Shown here piece by piece: positions 47,301 through 59,300 of a DNA stretch of 64,000 bases. The number at the start of each line of letters is the position of its first letter. Position 1 is the first letter of the stretch. This DNA comes from Plazaster borealis (Eukaryota > Echinodermata > Asteroidea > Forcipulatida > Labidiasteridae): NCBI GenBank assembly GCA_021014325.1, contig CM037461.1:22367376-22431375 (forward strand), read 5' to 3'. The translations under genes were made by a program, and so were the position numbers. The notes under the pieces were generated by a model. The model had not been told where the DNA came from. It was given only the letters and a program-made list of their open reading frames with translations, and did not search any database.

Positions 47301-50300
47301 TTTCACACACCTCACCCAAGTTGTGGAATGCCCTACCATCTTCACTTAGAACAGCTGCTACCCTTGACAATTTCAAATCGAACCTCAAATCCCATCTATT
47401 TCACCTTGCCTTCTCTTGTTCTTTGTAATTTGCAGTTTTTGTAAAGTGCATCGAGATTTCTTCAAGTTATGTTGGCGCTATATAAGATTTATTTATGCAT
47501 TTTTGGGTTGGCTCAGTGTTATATGGGCATTGGGTTGGCTTGGTGTTACCTTCCCTGTCTTTCACCTCTGTGGATCCCGGTTCGAATCCCGGTCCAGAGC
47601 CTTGCATGTGAGTTGGGTTTTCAGTCCCTACCTGAATGCGTGGGTTTTATTTACATGTGGAGTTTTCGTCTCACACCAGAAACTGACATTAAATTTTCGT
47701 CATCATCTTCTCTACACAGGTATCTTCAGGCCTATGGGTCATAGTGCTAGTCACTTTTGAGGATCCCTTTGTTTCACTACCAGAAAGACATAGTAATAAT
47801 AATAATAGTAATAAAAATAATATACACTCAAGTGGCTCTTTATACAGCGCTCAAATACGTCACTTAGTGACGCTCATAGCACTCCAACATTATTACCCCT
47901 TGTCACTGTGCCATTTATTTCATTCCTTAAACCATCCCAGCTCCCTGGGGAGTGTACAGCCTGTGCTGCCAAATATGTAGAGTACCAAGCTAAATCAATC
48001 ACAAAAACCATCTCTGCCCTCACAGGTACCCATTTTCCCCCTTGGTGAAGAGAAGCAATTATAGGTACATGTAAGTGTCTTGCTCAAGGACACAATTGTC
48101 ATGACCGGGATTCTAACCCACATCCTGATGACTCAGCAACCAGAACTTGAGTCCAATGCACTAAACCGCTAGGCCACTCTACGCCACAATGAAGTGATAA
48201 ATGATGGAGTGATAAACGTATGGAAAGATAAGTCTTTACCTCATTGGTATCGGACGTAAAAGTCCTGAAGGCTGAGAAAGGTCTTGAAGAAGCTTCGCTA
48301 CACTCGGACCCAGCAAGACTCTGGTTCAACCAATCCGAAGATTCAGGCTCTAAAGCGACGGAATCAAGATCCCCTTCTCTGGACAATGGTCGATTCGGTG
48401 ACGGGAACTCAAAATGACCGTCACCAGTCTGCGAGAGTAGTGTGTTGAACTCTTGAATGGCGCTCCTGGAAACACTTTGAACGTGTTCCGTTAGAATCTG
48501 CTCTTTGTCACGCACGGCTTCATCAACGTCCTCATCATCATCCTCAATATCAACATGATCATCAAGAAAGACTTCCGAGCCCTCTGAGATGTTACTTTTC
48601 TTGCGCTGAGATGAAGGCTCAAAGTCCTGAGGTAACCCCTGCTTGTCTCGTCTGAAATTTCAACCGGGTATGAGAACAACATTAATCAGATAACGGACCA
48701 AAAACAACAAAAAGATACGTAGTCAATGTGAAATCCCACCTAGCTTTACAGATAAAATATACAACGACATGTATTCATGAAATTTATTTATTTATTTACA
48801 ATATCATGTAATAAACCACAAGGGAGACTGACTGTATATTTGTTAATAATTTTGACAAATAGGGAGATTGCCAACATAGGGCTAGATAGCTCAGTGGGTA
48901 GAGCACTGGCACGTTAATCTGGAGGTTGCAGGTTCAAATCTCCCTTTCTTTGTTCAACCAAAAAAATGATTGTTTATTCAGGCTTTAAAAAACATTACAA
49001 TACATACAGACTTAGAATATTTATCACACCAAAATTTTGTACACAAAAGAATAATATGGAAATACCAAAAACAAACAGCAGCCTAGGGATGGCACAAAAG
49101 CGAACACAATCACTGCATAAAAGGGCAATTCTCATCAGAAAGAAATGCAAAATTAAACAAGCGAATTACCTCGAAAAACCTCAATAAAACCTAGAGGCTA
49201 TCCTGGAGTTACCACCTGTTTAATTTTGCATTTCTCCCTTCAAAAGAAGAAACTAAGAACAAACACAAAAATATCAAAGGACGAAATCATCATTAGTCAT
49301 GAAGAAATTAACTTATTTGTTTCAGTCACCATCAATAAAGATCCCTGGCAACGGAAGTCTTACATCACTTACCTATTTTCATCGCCAAGGTGATTCTTAT
49401 TCATAACCTCTGGCATCGAGAACCCTCTCCTCCTTGTTGGTGAATCTTTGGACGATGACGGCGGACTGAAGTCTTTATCAGGCAGCCTACTCTTTAAGGG
49501 AGAGACCATGTCTTCGACCTTATTGACCTGACCTCTCCACTTTGGTCTCAATATTTTGCTGTGGTCTTCCTCAACAAGAGCTGCATCCTGACACTCCTTC
49601 CAAGAACTCTTAATTTTTACAAACTTCCTGGCATCTGCTGCACCCTCTTCATCAGCATTTTTCTTTTTCTCAGCTACTTTTGTTGGAGGCTCACTGTGCC
49701 TTCTCTTTATGCTTCCTCGTGGGACCCTGGTAAGCTCCGAGATGGTAATATTGGTCTTTGAAGGAAGAGGTGGCTTGTGAGAGATTTTCTCTGCGGTTGG
49801 GTCTGGTTGGGTGTCTTTTTCCTCAGTACTCTGAACTTCCATACCCTCCCTTTGGTTGAGGTCTGAAAGTTTATCAAAGGGTCCTTTCACAACTTTCTCT
49901 TGATGGTTAGAAGGATCTCCTGTATCAGCATTTGTTTCATGATCCCGTATCCTGAACACTTTAAGAAATTCTGGATTAGTTTCATATGAGGATACATCTT
50001 CACCTGCCCCGTAACTAGCATCACTTCTCTCTGTTTGACTACCTGACATTCCTGAGGTGATTACTCTAGGGGTAGTGGTAGAACTTTCAATTTTCTCACC
50101 AGCAGTGATTTTTGCAACAGGGCTGTCTTGCTGATACTGTTCATCTGAACTAGAAATAGTCTTTTCGGATAATACCTTTTCAGGTTCATCTTTAGATTGA
50201 TTTGGGGGAACTGTTTTGATGGCAGCTGTGATCTCTCCAAGAGGATCAACTGTTCCATCTTCAAACCTGTCCACATTCTCCTTCTCAAAGTTGAATTTCT

Positions 50301-53300
50301 TTTTAATGTTGGCCCGGTTCAGGTCATTCTCAGAGGAGCAGTCACTCTTTAAGGAGTCACCAAACTGTTTGATTGCACCCATGGTGTCTGGGATGAAGTG
50401 AGGCGTATCAACTTCTAAGGGACTCATGATATTGGCGATGTCTTTGATCACATTGGGGCTTAACGGGTGAAGCCTGCATAGTTCATTCAGCATGAGGGTG
50501 TTGTGTGGGCTAAGCATCACTGTTTGACTGCCCGACGTTCCTGAGGTGATATGTCTGGGGGTAGTGGTAGCACTTTCAATTCTCTCACCAGCAGTAATTT
50601 TTCCAAGAGGGATGTCTTGCTGACACGGCATGGAATCTGACTCTGACGACGAGTCTGAGGAGCTGTCGAAAGCGGAGCGGTCATGAATGATGATATCTGA
50701 TGTTTCGTTTTTCTCCGTCTGGATGTGCCAACCCTGCCCTGTGATGAACGCTTTTGTGGTCGAGTCCGATTCGCTGAGCAGGTGTAACTTACCCTGTTTT
50801 GAAGAGTTCTTTGCTTTTGCCTTCCCACCTGTTTTGATCTTTGCCTTCTTTTGCAAACTGATTGCATCTGCATCTTGCTTCTTCTTCGGACGAGATTTTC
50901 CTCCACTTCCAAGCTTGCCTCCTTTCCCTCCACTTCCTGGTCTCCCATTCTTCCCTCTACCTTTCTGGGAACTCTGCCCAATGATGGCGATTTTCCTAAG
51001 ACTTCCCTTGACTGCCGGTTTTCTAGGAGCCTCTTTAGTGCTGACAATCCTTCTCCGGGATTTAGAATGCGTACCAGGCCTGTCGTAGGTGGGACAGCTA
51101 CTGGTTGAAGTGACCTTGCCTCTTGGCTTCCAGGGAATTGGCGAGGGTTCCTTTTGAAGTTGGATCATTTTTATACACTCCATGATATCCGTGATGACTG
51201 GCGTGTGCTCTTTGATAACTCTTGGGTCTCGAGGAGTTTCGAAAGAAGAATCACTACGCGGTGATACCTCTGGTGATTTGAACTTTGACCAGTGAAATGT
51301 TGTTGCTTTTGGATTAGGGAGATGAGGGCTCTTAGGGCTTAGTGAATCTTTTATCTCTTCTGACATTTCATTCACAACAGTTTCTCTGTCATTTAAGGAC
51401 TGTTCTTTTGAAAGCACCTCAGATGGCTTTTTGTTTTGTTCTTTGGACTTCAAATCCGAGACTGATTTGCCAAAGGCCTTGATGGCAGACCTCGATTGAT
51501 CTTTGGTTTGCTTTCTTGACTGAGTTTTCTCAGCTGGGACATTCCTACTTGGTGGTACTTTCTTTGATACCGCTTTCTTCTCCTCACCAACAGTGATTTC
51601 CTTAATTTGAAGTTTCACTGCATCTTGGGACAGAGACAATTTTACCCCCTCTTCATTTTCACCTTTTTCTTCATCGGAGACAAATACAACCTCTTCATAA
51701 ACTTCTTCGACACTCTCTGCACAGTCAGATTTTATACTTCCTTCCGATTGAGGTTCTGCCGTTTTTGAACTTCCTTTCAGCCCTTTAATATCTTTCTCTC
51801 TTATGAGATGTTTAGCGACTTTGGTATCAGTAATTGCAGATTTCTTGATGATGTCTGGTATAAAACTCTTCCTTTTGGCTTTTCCAGAGCCTACCACTGG
51901 AGATTTTATCACAGATTTGACCTTTTTCATGTCTTCTTGCATCTGTTTACTTTTTGCTCTTTCGTTACTGACATTTATTTTTTCGATAAGTTCCTCCAGC
52001 TCTAAGCCAACCCCTTCGTCTGACGAAACAGTCCATTTTGTGTTTGGGGATAGTTTAGCATCATGATTGACATTTCTTATTTCAGTCTTGATCAAGCTAT
52101 TTCCTGACCCAAAACTTTTTGAGAGTGACGGCCCTCCCTTGGAGGCCTGAATCCTCGGTGAAGCTTTCTCAGCCGACCCTGCTGGTGATTTAGAACCCTG
52201 ATTATATCCAGGCCTCGGACTGACCTTTGGCATCTCACTTGAAGCAGAGAGCAAGTCCATTTTATGGTCAGTGACGATTGGCGTTTCTGTTAATGCCTGT
52301 GATTTACCCTGTTTCTTTTCTTGTTCTGAGATTTTCAACGTCCTCTTCATAGAATCTCCCTTTGAGGTATATATTTTACTGTCTTTCTGCATAGCTTTGA
52401 CAGATTTTCTAGTGACGCTGAATTCCGTGTCTGATTTGTCATTTACAGATTTGGAATCAGTTTTCTTCTTAATAGAACTTTGACCACTCAGTCTCCCAAA
52501 CAGTAGTTTTGATTCTTGATTCCCAGATCTCTCTCCACTTGTCCTTCCATTCTCAGAGCTACTCTGGGAATTGATCTGACTATTATTCACACAGTCTACA
52601 TTAAGTGATGTTGGCTTTTCTTCTCGACTTGTTTGTCTTGAAGGGCTTTTGCTGTTTTCAGAGCTTAATGAAGCTTTTGTATTTGAGTTCAGTCGGACGG
52701 AGTTGGACCCTTGTATAAGTTTGACATCCTTGGCTTCCTGACACAATACAGGCTTCTTGCCACCAACTTGTTGTTTTCCAAGCACGTTGGAATCAACTGC
52801 CATTTCCTGTTTGAGTTTACTTGCGTCAGTGAACTTTGTAACTTTTTCATTCTGGTAATCAGCTGCTGTTTCATGTCTCTTTCCATTATCAACCTTTTCT
52901 GTTTTACCTTGTTTCACAGAGCTGCCATGCAACAGTTGCAGCTTTTCCTGAGTAATCTTTGACTCAACCTCCTTCTCCATGGCAACAATGTTATTATCCA
53001 ACTTTGCATTTTGAAGACTTCCTTGTTTCTCAGTAACACTTCCAGATGAACTACCCAAGCTTTTTGGATTTGTTCTTGATGTCTTATTATCTGAACCGAG
53101 TATAGAATTTCGTGAGATAGTCTTTTGCCTGCCCTTCTCAACTGCTGTTTGCTGTTTTCCTTCAGATGTATTCAGCTGTTGTTTTTCCAGTGGAACATGA
53201 CCACTGTTAGTGTTCGGTACAACTGAAGTTACAGCAGAATGTAGAGTAATTTGAGTTGTTGCACTTGTGGGTATTGTCTTAGCTCTGCTTTCCTTTCTGT

Positions 53301-56300
53301 TTTCCGCAGACTTGGTGTCTTCCCTAATCGTTGTCGCCGACGGCGTCATTTTCACACCCAGTCGATTCTTCACAGGGTTTTTCACAAGATGCATGTCACC
53401 GTCGAAACGCAACAGGGGACTTGGCGTCGAGAATGTGCTCGCCGACGACGAGGAGATACTATTTGACCCTTGACCTGAGTCTGTAGATACCTCTTTCTGC
53501 GGAGTAATGCGTGTCGTTTCGATGCGGAACGTCTTCAGAGGATCCAAGATGGATTTTGTCCGGCTTAGCATCAGCTGTCCGCTGGGATTACACTCCTCTT
53601 TAATGTCCAGGTTGTACATACTCCCACTCAAGCTGTGAAGAACCTGCTCCTTGTCTGATTGCTCTTCGTCTTCATCATCGAATTCGAAAATCGTTTCTTG
53701 GACGTTTTCGGAGTGGAGGGAGGGAGAGAGAGGAATGACGTGACGAGACGTTGGGTTGAAGAGATGAGTAGTGTCTGGCATAGGGCTTGGGGTGCTTAGA
53801 CGGAGATGCATTTGCTCTGTTGTTGGAGTGGAATAAAAAAAGAAAATGAAAATTAGTTTGAAAAGAAATTGGGTAATTTTTAGTAAGCATCCTGCGAGAT
53901 AATTTCATCTGAATTGAACTTGTTGGTTAGAAATCAATAAAAGTATGTCTACTTTCAAGAACCACTCTCAAGTTAGTGTGCCCATTGCTTTGATGTCCTT
54001 TATCTTTGGTTATAATTGATTTAAAGGTAGGGTCATACTTTGGCAATGACCCGAAAAGACATTGTGTAAATTTTATCCAAAAGCCTACTTGTTATAAAGA
54101 CGGTAATGATAGTAAGCATCCGGTGAAATTATTTTGTCTGAAATGCCCAGTTGATTAGAAATCATTAAAAGTATGTCAAGAAAATTAAATCTCCAAAAAC
54201 TGCATGGAGGTGATTTTTTTTAATTTCTGTGGTGTCCATTCGAATGCTGCCCTCAACATGTCCAGAGAGATGCAGTTGGTACCCCGCTATCACCTCGCCA
54301 AAATGTGGATGGATTCACGTTCTTGATTAATAGGCCTACTATGCTTTTTTTGCTATTTGCTCAACTTTCACAGGTGACCTTAATAATTTTTTCTGTAAAT
54401 CAGCATTATGTTGACATAAACCAAACATTTCAGCCCACATTCAAGTGCCTGAAATGGTTTATTTTATTTTTTTAAACCCAATAACACACAAGCCAATAAC
54501 AGGGTATAACCATAAAGGCAGTTACAAAAGACAGTCAATACTAACGAGGCGTAACATTGGATCACATAAACCCCAAGTGGTGGTAACCTGACTATTCGTA
54601 CCTAGATTTAATGGATGTATCTGCATGTTCGATCTCACTGGAGGTCTCTTAGGAGGCGAGTTACCAGATTCTTCATCTCCGCTAGTATTACTGCTATAGT
54701 TGCTTAACGATCTCTGGAACTTACGACCTGAAAATGACGAAACAATTCATTCCATGTAGATTTTTATTCTCAATCCACAATGCTCCTTTCATATTTTTGT
54801 TTTTAAGCCGGATGTAGCTTTTGGTAAAACATTGTGTAACACGCGTTTGCATCCGGAGGGGAAAGATCTGAACTGCCAAACACCTACAGTGCTATGTATG
54901 GTTGTTTACAAAAAAAGATTTAAATTTAGGAAATAAAGACCAAGAACTTGGACATTTATTGGCCAATTTCAATGATTTTTGGATTATATGAAAGGGAATT
55001 CAATAAGTAAGACAGTTTTTAATACTTCTTTTACTGTAAAACAATATCTTCATGGTGAAAATGGAATTTGTTAAAATGGCCTTTGAACGAAAGCTTTCTA
55101 TTGTGTAAGAATGTTCGCTTCACATCGAGTGGTCAAACAATTCGGTCACCAGCTGTTGTTTATGTAAAATCAATCTGGTAACAAAAAGGTTTATGACACC
55201 AACTCTGGTTTTGTTAAACAACCAGGGCTTGATTTCACAAAGCACTAGGATTCATCTTAAGATGAGTTGTCAGTATTACCATGGCGATTTGTATTGTGAC
55301 GATACATTTTGGTTTTTTCAGAACCACCGCAACTCATTAAACAAAATGGTGCTATTGCAACCTTTACTTTTCAAATTTTACAACAATTGATTATGTGCGC
55401 AATTTAGCAGAGTGCTTTTTAATTATAAAGGAAAAACAAAATTGACTGACCTTTTCTCATGTAGTCAGTGCACACCCCTGTGAGATCGTGCACACTGGGA
55501 TTTGACCCCCTCCTTCCCGCTGATAGTCTCCTCTCTGCAGTTGGTGGTGTGGGGTTAATCGAGGCATCCAGTTTTTCATGACTTTGCCTTCGTTCCAAAT
55601 ATCGGTTGATCGGGCCGGTTACTAACCTCTGAAATCTGGAAATGGAGGTGAGAAATTGACTAGTGTACTGCAGAATATTTCTTCCCAAAGAATATAAAGG
55701 AAATGTTGACAAAATATCTGATATTGAATACATGACTTTGTTGGCGTGTCCTGGCCGAGCGGTTAAGAGCACCGGACTCAAGCTCTGGTGTTTCTGATCA
55801 GCAGAGTGTGGATTCGAGTCCCGGTCGTGGCACTTGTGTTCTTGAGCAAGACTCTTTACCATAATTGCTTTGTCCTTCGGATGGGACATTAAGTCGTAGG
55901 TCCCGTGTACTAGGATTGGTAGTGCACGTAAAAGAACCCAGAACACTTATCGTGGAAAAGTAGGGGTTAACCCCGGTGTTCCTGGTTCACATAGCAAGCA
56001 CACTTATTTACAGATTTCCTCAGGCTTGCGAGCTACAGTGATTAAGTTCACTTATGAGGCATCCTCGGTTTCATTACCTGAATTATGTAATAATAACCAC
56101 CATTTTCATCCAGTTGGCAAGTCAATGCATCACACACGAGTGCGAATCCGCTGCATGCCCAAAGTTTTTGCTACTTCCGGCTCCAAAGCTGGCATCTTGT
56201 TTGTGTGTAATTTTACAAAAATCTCCCATTTCATCGTTCAAAAGCAAATGAAAGATACTTTCAATTCTGAGAAGACCTTATAGTCTTTGAAGAGCATTTT

Positions 56301-59300
56301 ACATAAATTCCAATAACTGTAGTTTTCTTGCATAAATCAAAAAGAAATCATCCGAATGCAACTCCTGGTAATCAGTGGAGCCAGTTTGTGTAAAGGGGGC
56401 GTGGCTTACACTTACGATCAGGATTCAGTTTAACCTATCACGTGTGACAAATCGTTAGCCTCCTTAAGTATGGATTAAAGTTTTATGGTCCTACCTCATG
56501 TCTTGAAGATTCTCATCAAGGTCCAGTCCAACGACAGTCACAGGAATCTGGGAGACGTCACATGTTGCCTTGGCAACAGGGTCAGCTGGGAGAAGAGCAA
56601 TTTTAAAATCAATGATTGATAAGTTCTGAGGGTTGGTGTCTGTTTGCAAATGCGACGGACAGAGATGCGGTTGGTACCCGCTGTCACCTCGCTAAATGTG
56701 GATGGATACAACGTTCTTGTCAAAATACTGACAGTTTTGTTGCTGTTTTCTTAGCAAGTAAACACTGTATTCAGCTGAAACTTTCACTTTTATTGTATAT
56801 TTCTTTATAATTTTGCCTACAAATCAGCATTACATTGACAAGAACCAAACGTATGACCCTACTTTAAAGTTTGTTATCATAAATTGTGAATCATGTACAT
56901 GAATGAAAATAACCTTCATGGTTTCACAGCTAATAATTGTTACACTTACAGTGTCTTTGGCCGAGCTTGGCATGTGCTCTTGTCCTCTGTTGTCTCAACT
57001 GTACGTCGCCATCACTCCCTGGAATTGTGTTCGTCCGTGGACGCCCTCCCAATAACGACCTTTACAAAATTATAACAACATGATTAATATTATCAGCCTG
57101 TAATTTGTTTGTTTGTTAGTTTGTTGGGGTGTTTTTTAGCCCTGACTATGTCGTCAGTGTGTGTTGGTAATTCTGTATCCACAGGCCGGCCATTTCTTTA
57201 GAACCTATGGCAACGTTGGCAGCCTAAGGATGGATATTCAGTCTAGTTTAAGAACATCGGCGGCACTCGAAGGGTTGAAGGTAAGTTAGCCTGGAAACCT
57301 GACGTCACACTTCGAGGCTCGTGAAGGTTGTAGGTTCCCTGTCTAGTCAATTTGTCTTTGTTCGACCAAAAATAATTTAAAATGTACCCAGTCAGTTTTC
57401 CTTGTGGTTTTCTTGATAACAAGTAAATCAGAATAAAGATGAGATCAACAAACCTGGCAGCAGGTTTCTTGGGTTTTTCAGGGGAGTTTCCCGGTGATGG
57501 TCCGGAAGAATACTCCAAGACTCTTGGCGTCTTAGGTGGAACGGGGAGTTTCACAGACGACGGAGTCCCATTCCTTGAGGAGGCACGAGGAAGACCAAGT
57601 TTCCGTGGCAATGTGCTTGGAGTGAAGCGACCGCTTTCTTGATCTCGATACATCTGCTCCTCAGCCAATATTGCTTTGTGAGCTTCAGTCATCTTACGAA
57701 TTATGCGTTCTAAAAATCAAAGAAGGAATTTCAACAGATGACACAGATAATTTTATAAAGTATGAGATGCATCCGAGAAGTGCATCAAGTTGAGGTCAGG
57801 GCCTAATTTCATGGCTCTTCTTACTGTAAGCAAAGAATCGGCGATTACGGAAGCAGGGCATTCCGCGCTTACGTCAAGCGTATTTCACGGGTGAGTAGGG
57901 AATTTTTTGCATGTGTGCGGGCATTCTTCGCTAATACACAAATAGTGCAGAAATTCAGCGCTGCACATAAGCGGAGAATGGTGATCGTAAGCGCAGAATT
58001 CTGCGGTAAGCAGAGCCATGAAATTGGGCCCAGGTCGCATCAGGAAATCAGTGAACCTTTTACTTTTTCACTGTTATGCACTGTTAACAATTATGCAAAG
58101 CTCATCTCTGACACAAGAATTTCTTCATTCCCTTCTTGATACCTAGTTCCATTTAACTTTGATTGTAGGGTGTCATGGCCGAGCGGTTTAGAACATCAAA
58201 TTCAAGTTCTGGTGGTTAGGTTATCAGGGGCGTGGGTTTGAATCCCAGTCATGACACTTGTGTCCTTTAGCAAGATGCTTTACTGTAATTGCTTCTCTTC
58301 ACCCAGGGGTATAAAAGGGTACCTGGGAGGGTAGAGGTTGATATTAATTTTGAAAAAGCCTTTGGAATGCCCGGGGCTGTATACTCCCCAGGGAGCTGTT
58401 ATTTACCCATTGACCAGGGCACCAATGTAAAGCGCATTGATACGTTATTGTAAAATGCGCTATCAGTGACCTGCTCTATCGAAATGAGGAATATCTCGGG
58501 CTTTTGACTTTTTTAGTTATTAATATGAGCCCAACAAAAAAACTTAACATTTTAAATTATATCAAAATTACGATCAAGTGACTTTCCTGGCCGAAATTAT
58601 GAGTAATTTTTGACGACCTTGACAACCCGTTTTAGAAAATTTGTGAGAAAAATTAATATTTAAAAACGCATTACGTCACACAAACATTATACAAAAAATT
58701 AATTACAAGAACTAGTTGTTATTACAATTCTTCCATTTCCTGTCATTTTTTAAGTTTAGTGTCTTCAGCGCTCAAGGTAAGCGCTAGGGACTTAAGGAAT
58801 AGCCATGACAATACATTTCGTTGAGATAATATTGATTTTCTACTAAGTTTATTTGTAACTACATCCAATTTTAAAATGCTGCTGTAAATTGTATAACTTT
58901 TAAAAACACACTTTAAAGTTGCATGGCCCAATTTTTGCAAAAATATTAGGGGGTTTTAAATATTGTTGTTAAAAAATCGGCCACAAGTTTGACCTAGCAT
59001 CTTTACAGCTCCTACTGAATTTGATTAGCCCATAGATTTCTTACTTTCTGGTGTGGAGTTGATAGATGACACAGGTCTTGGAGTAACTCCCATGGAATCA
59101 TTGGTACTTCTATCATCACATGCCCCCCGACTCTCTGCCATGCGGGATGGGGGTTTAACTGGAGTTAGCACCATATCACGCTTAGCTTGAGTGGCCTCCG
59201 TCCATGCTTCTGTGTACAGAACAAAATGTCTCATCGTTATCATCTTGTTATCACTAAATGAAGGAACAACACTGAGATGTCAAATAATCCTTAAAGGCAC

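Noticed and set aside
48876..48960. Functional tRNA gene
   Set aside because: Good internal promoter boxes but no paired acceptor stem; repeated elsewhere in the window as a SINE head.
50517..51088. Long alternative frames on both strands inside the 4.4-kb kinase exon
   Set aside because: Shadows of the main reading frame caused by its Lys/Ser/Gly-rich codons; the main frame is fixed by splice phases.
53811..53813. Start of a separate kinase gene at the Met of the large exon
   Set aside because: An acceptor lies six bases upstream and exon 10 joins in phase; no promoter signal seen. Kept only as a possible alternative start.
55636..55946. Extension of kinase exon 9 to a Met at 55946
   Set aside because: The upstream part is intron and an antisense tRNA-like SINE; the acceptor at 55635 joins exon 8 in phase.
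58168..58255. Functional tRNA-Leu gene
   Set aside because: A and B boxes and an acceptor stem are visible, but a SINE body continues after the tRNA part and several copies share it.
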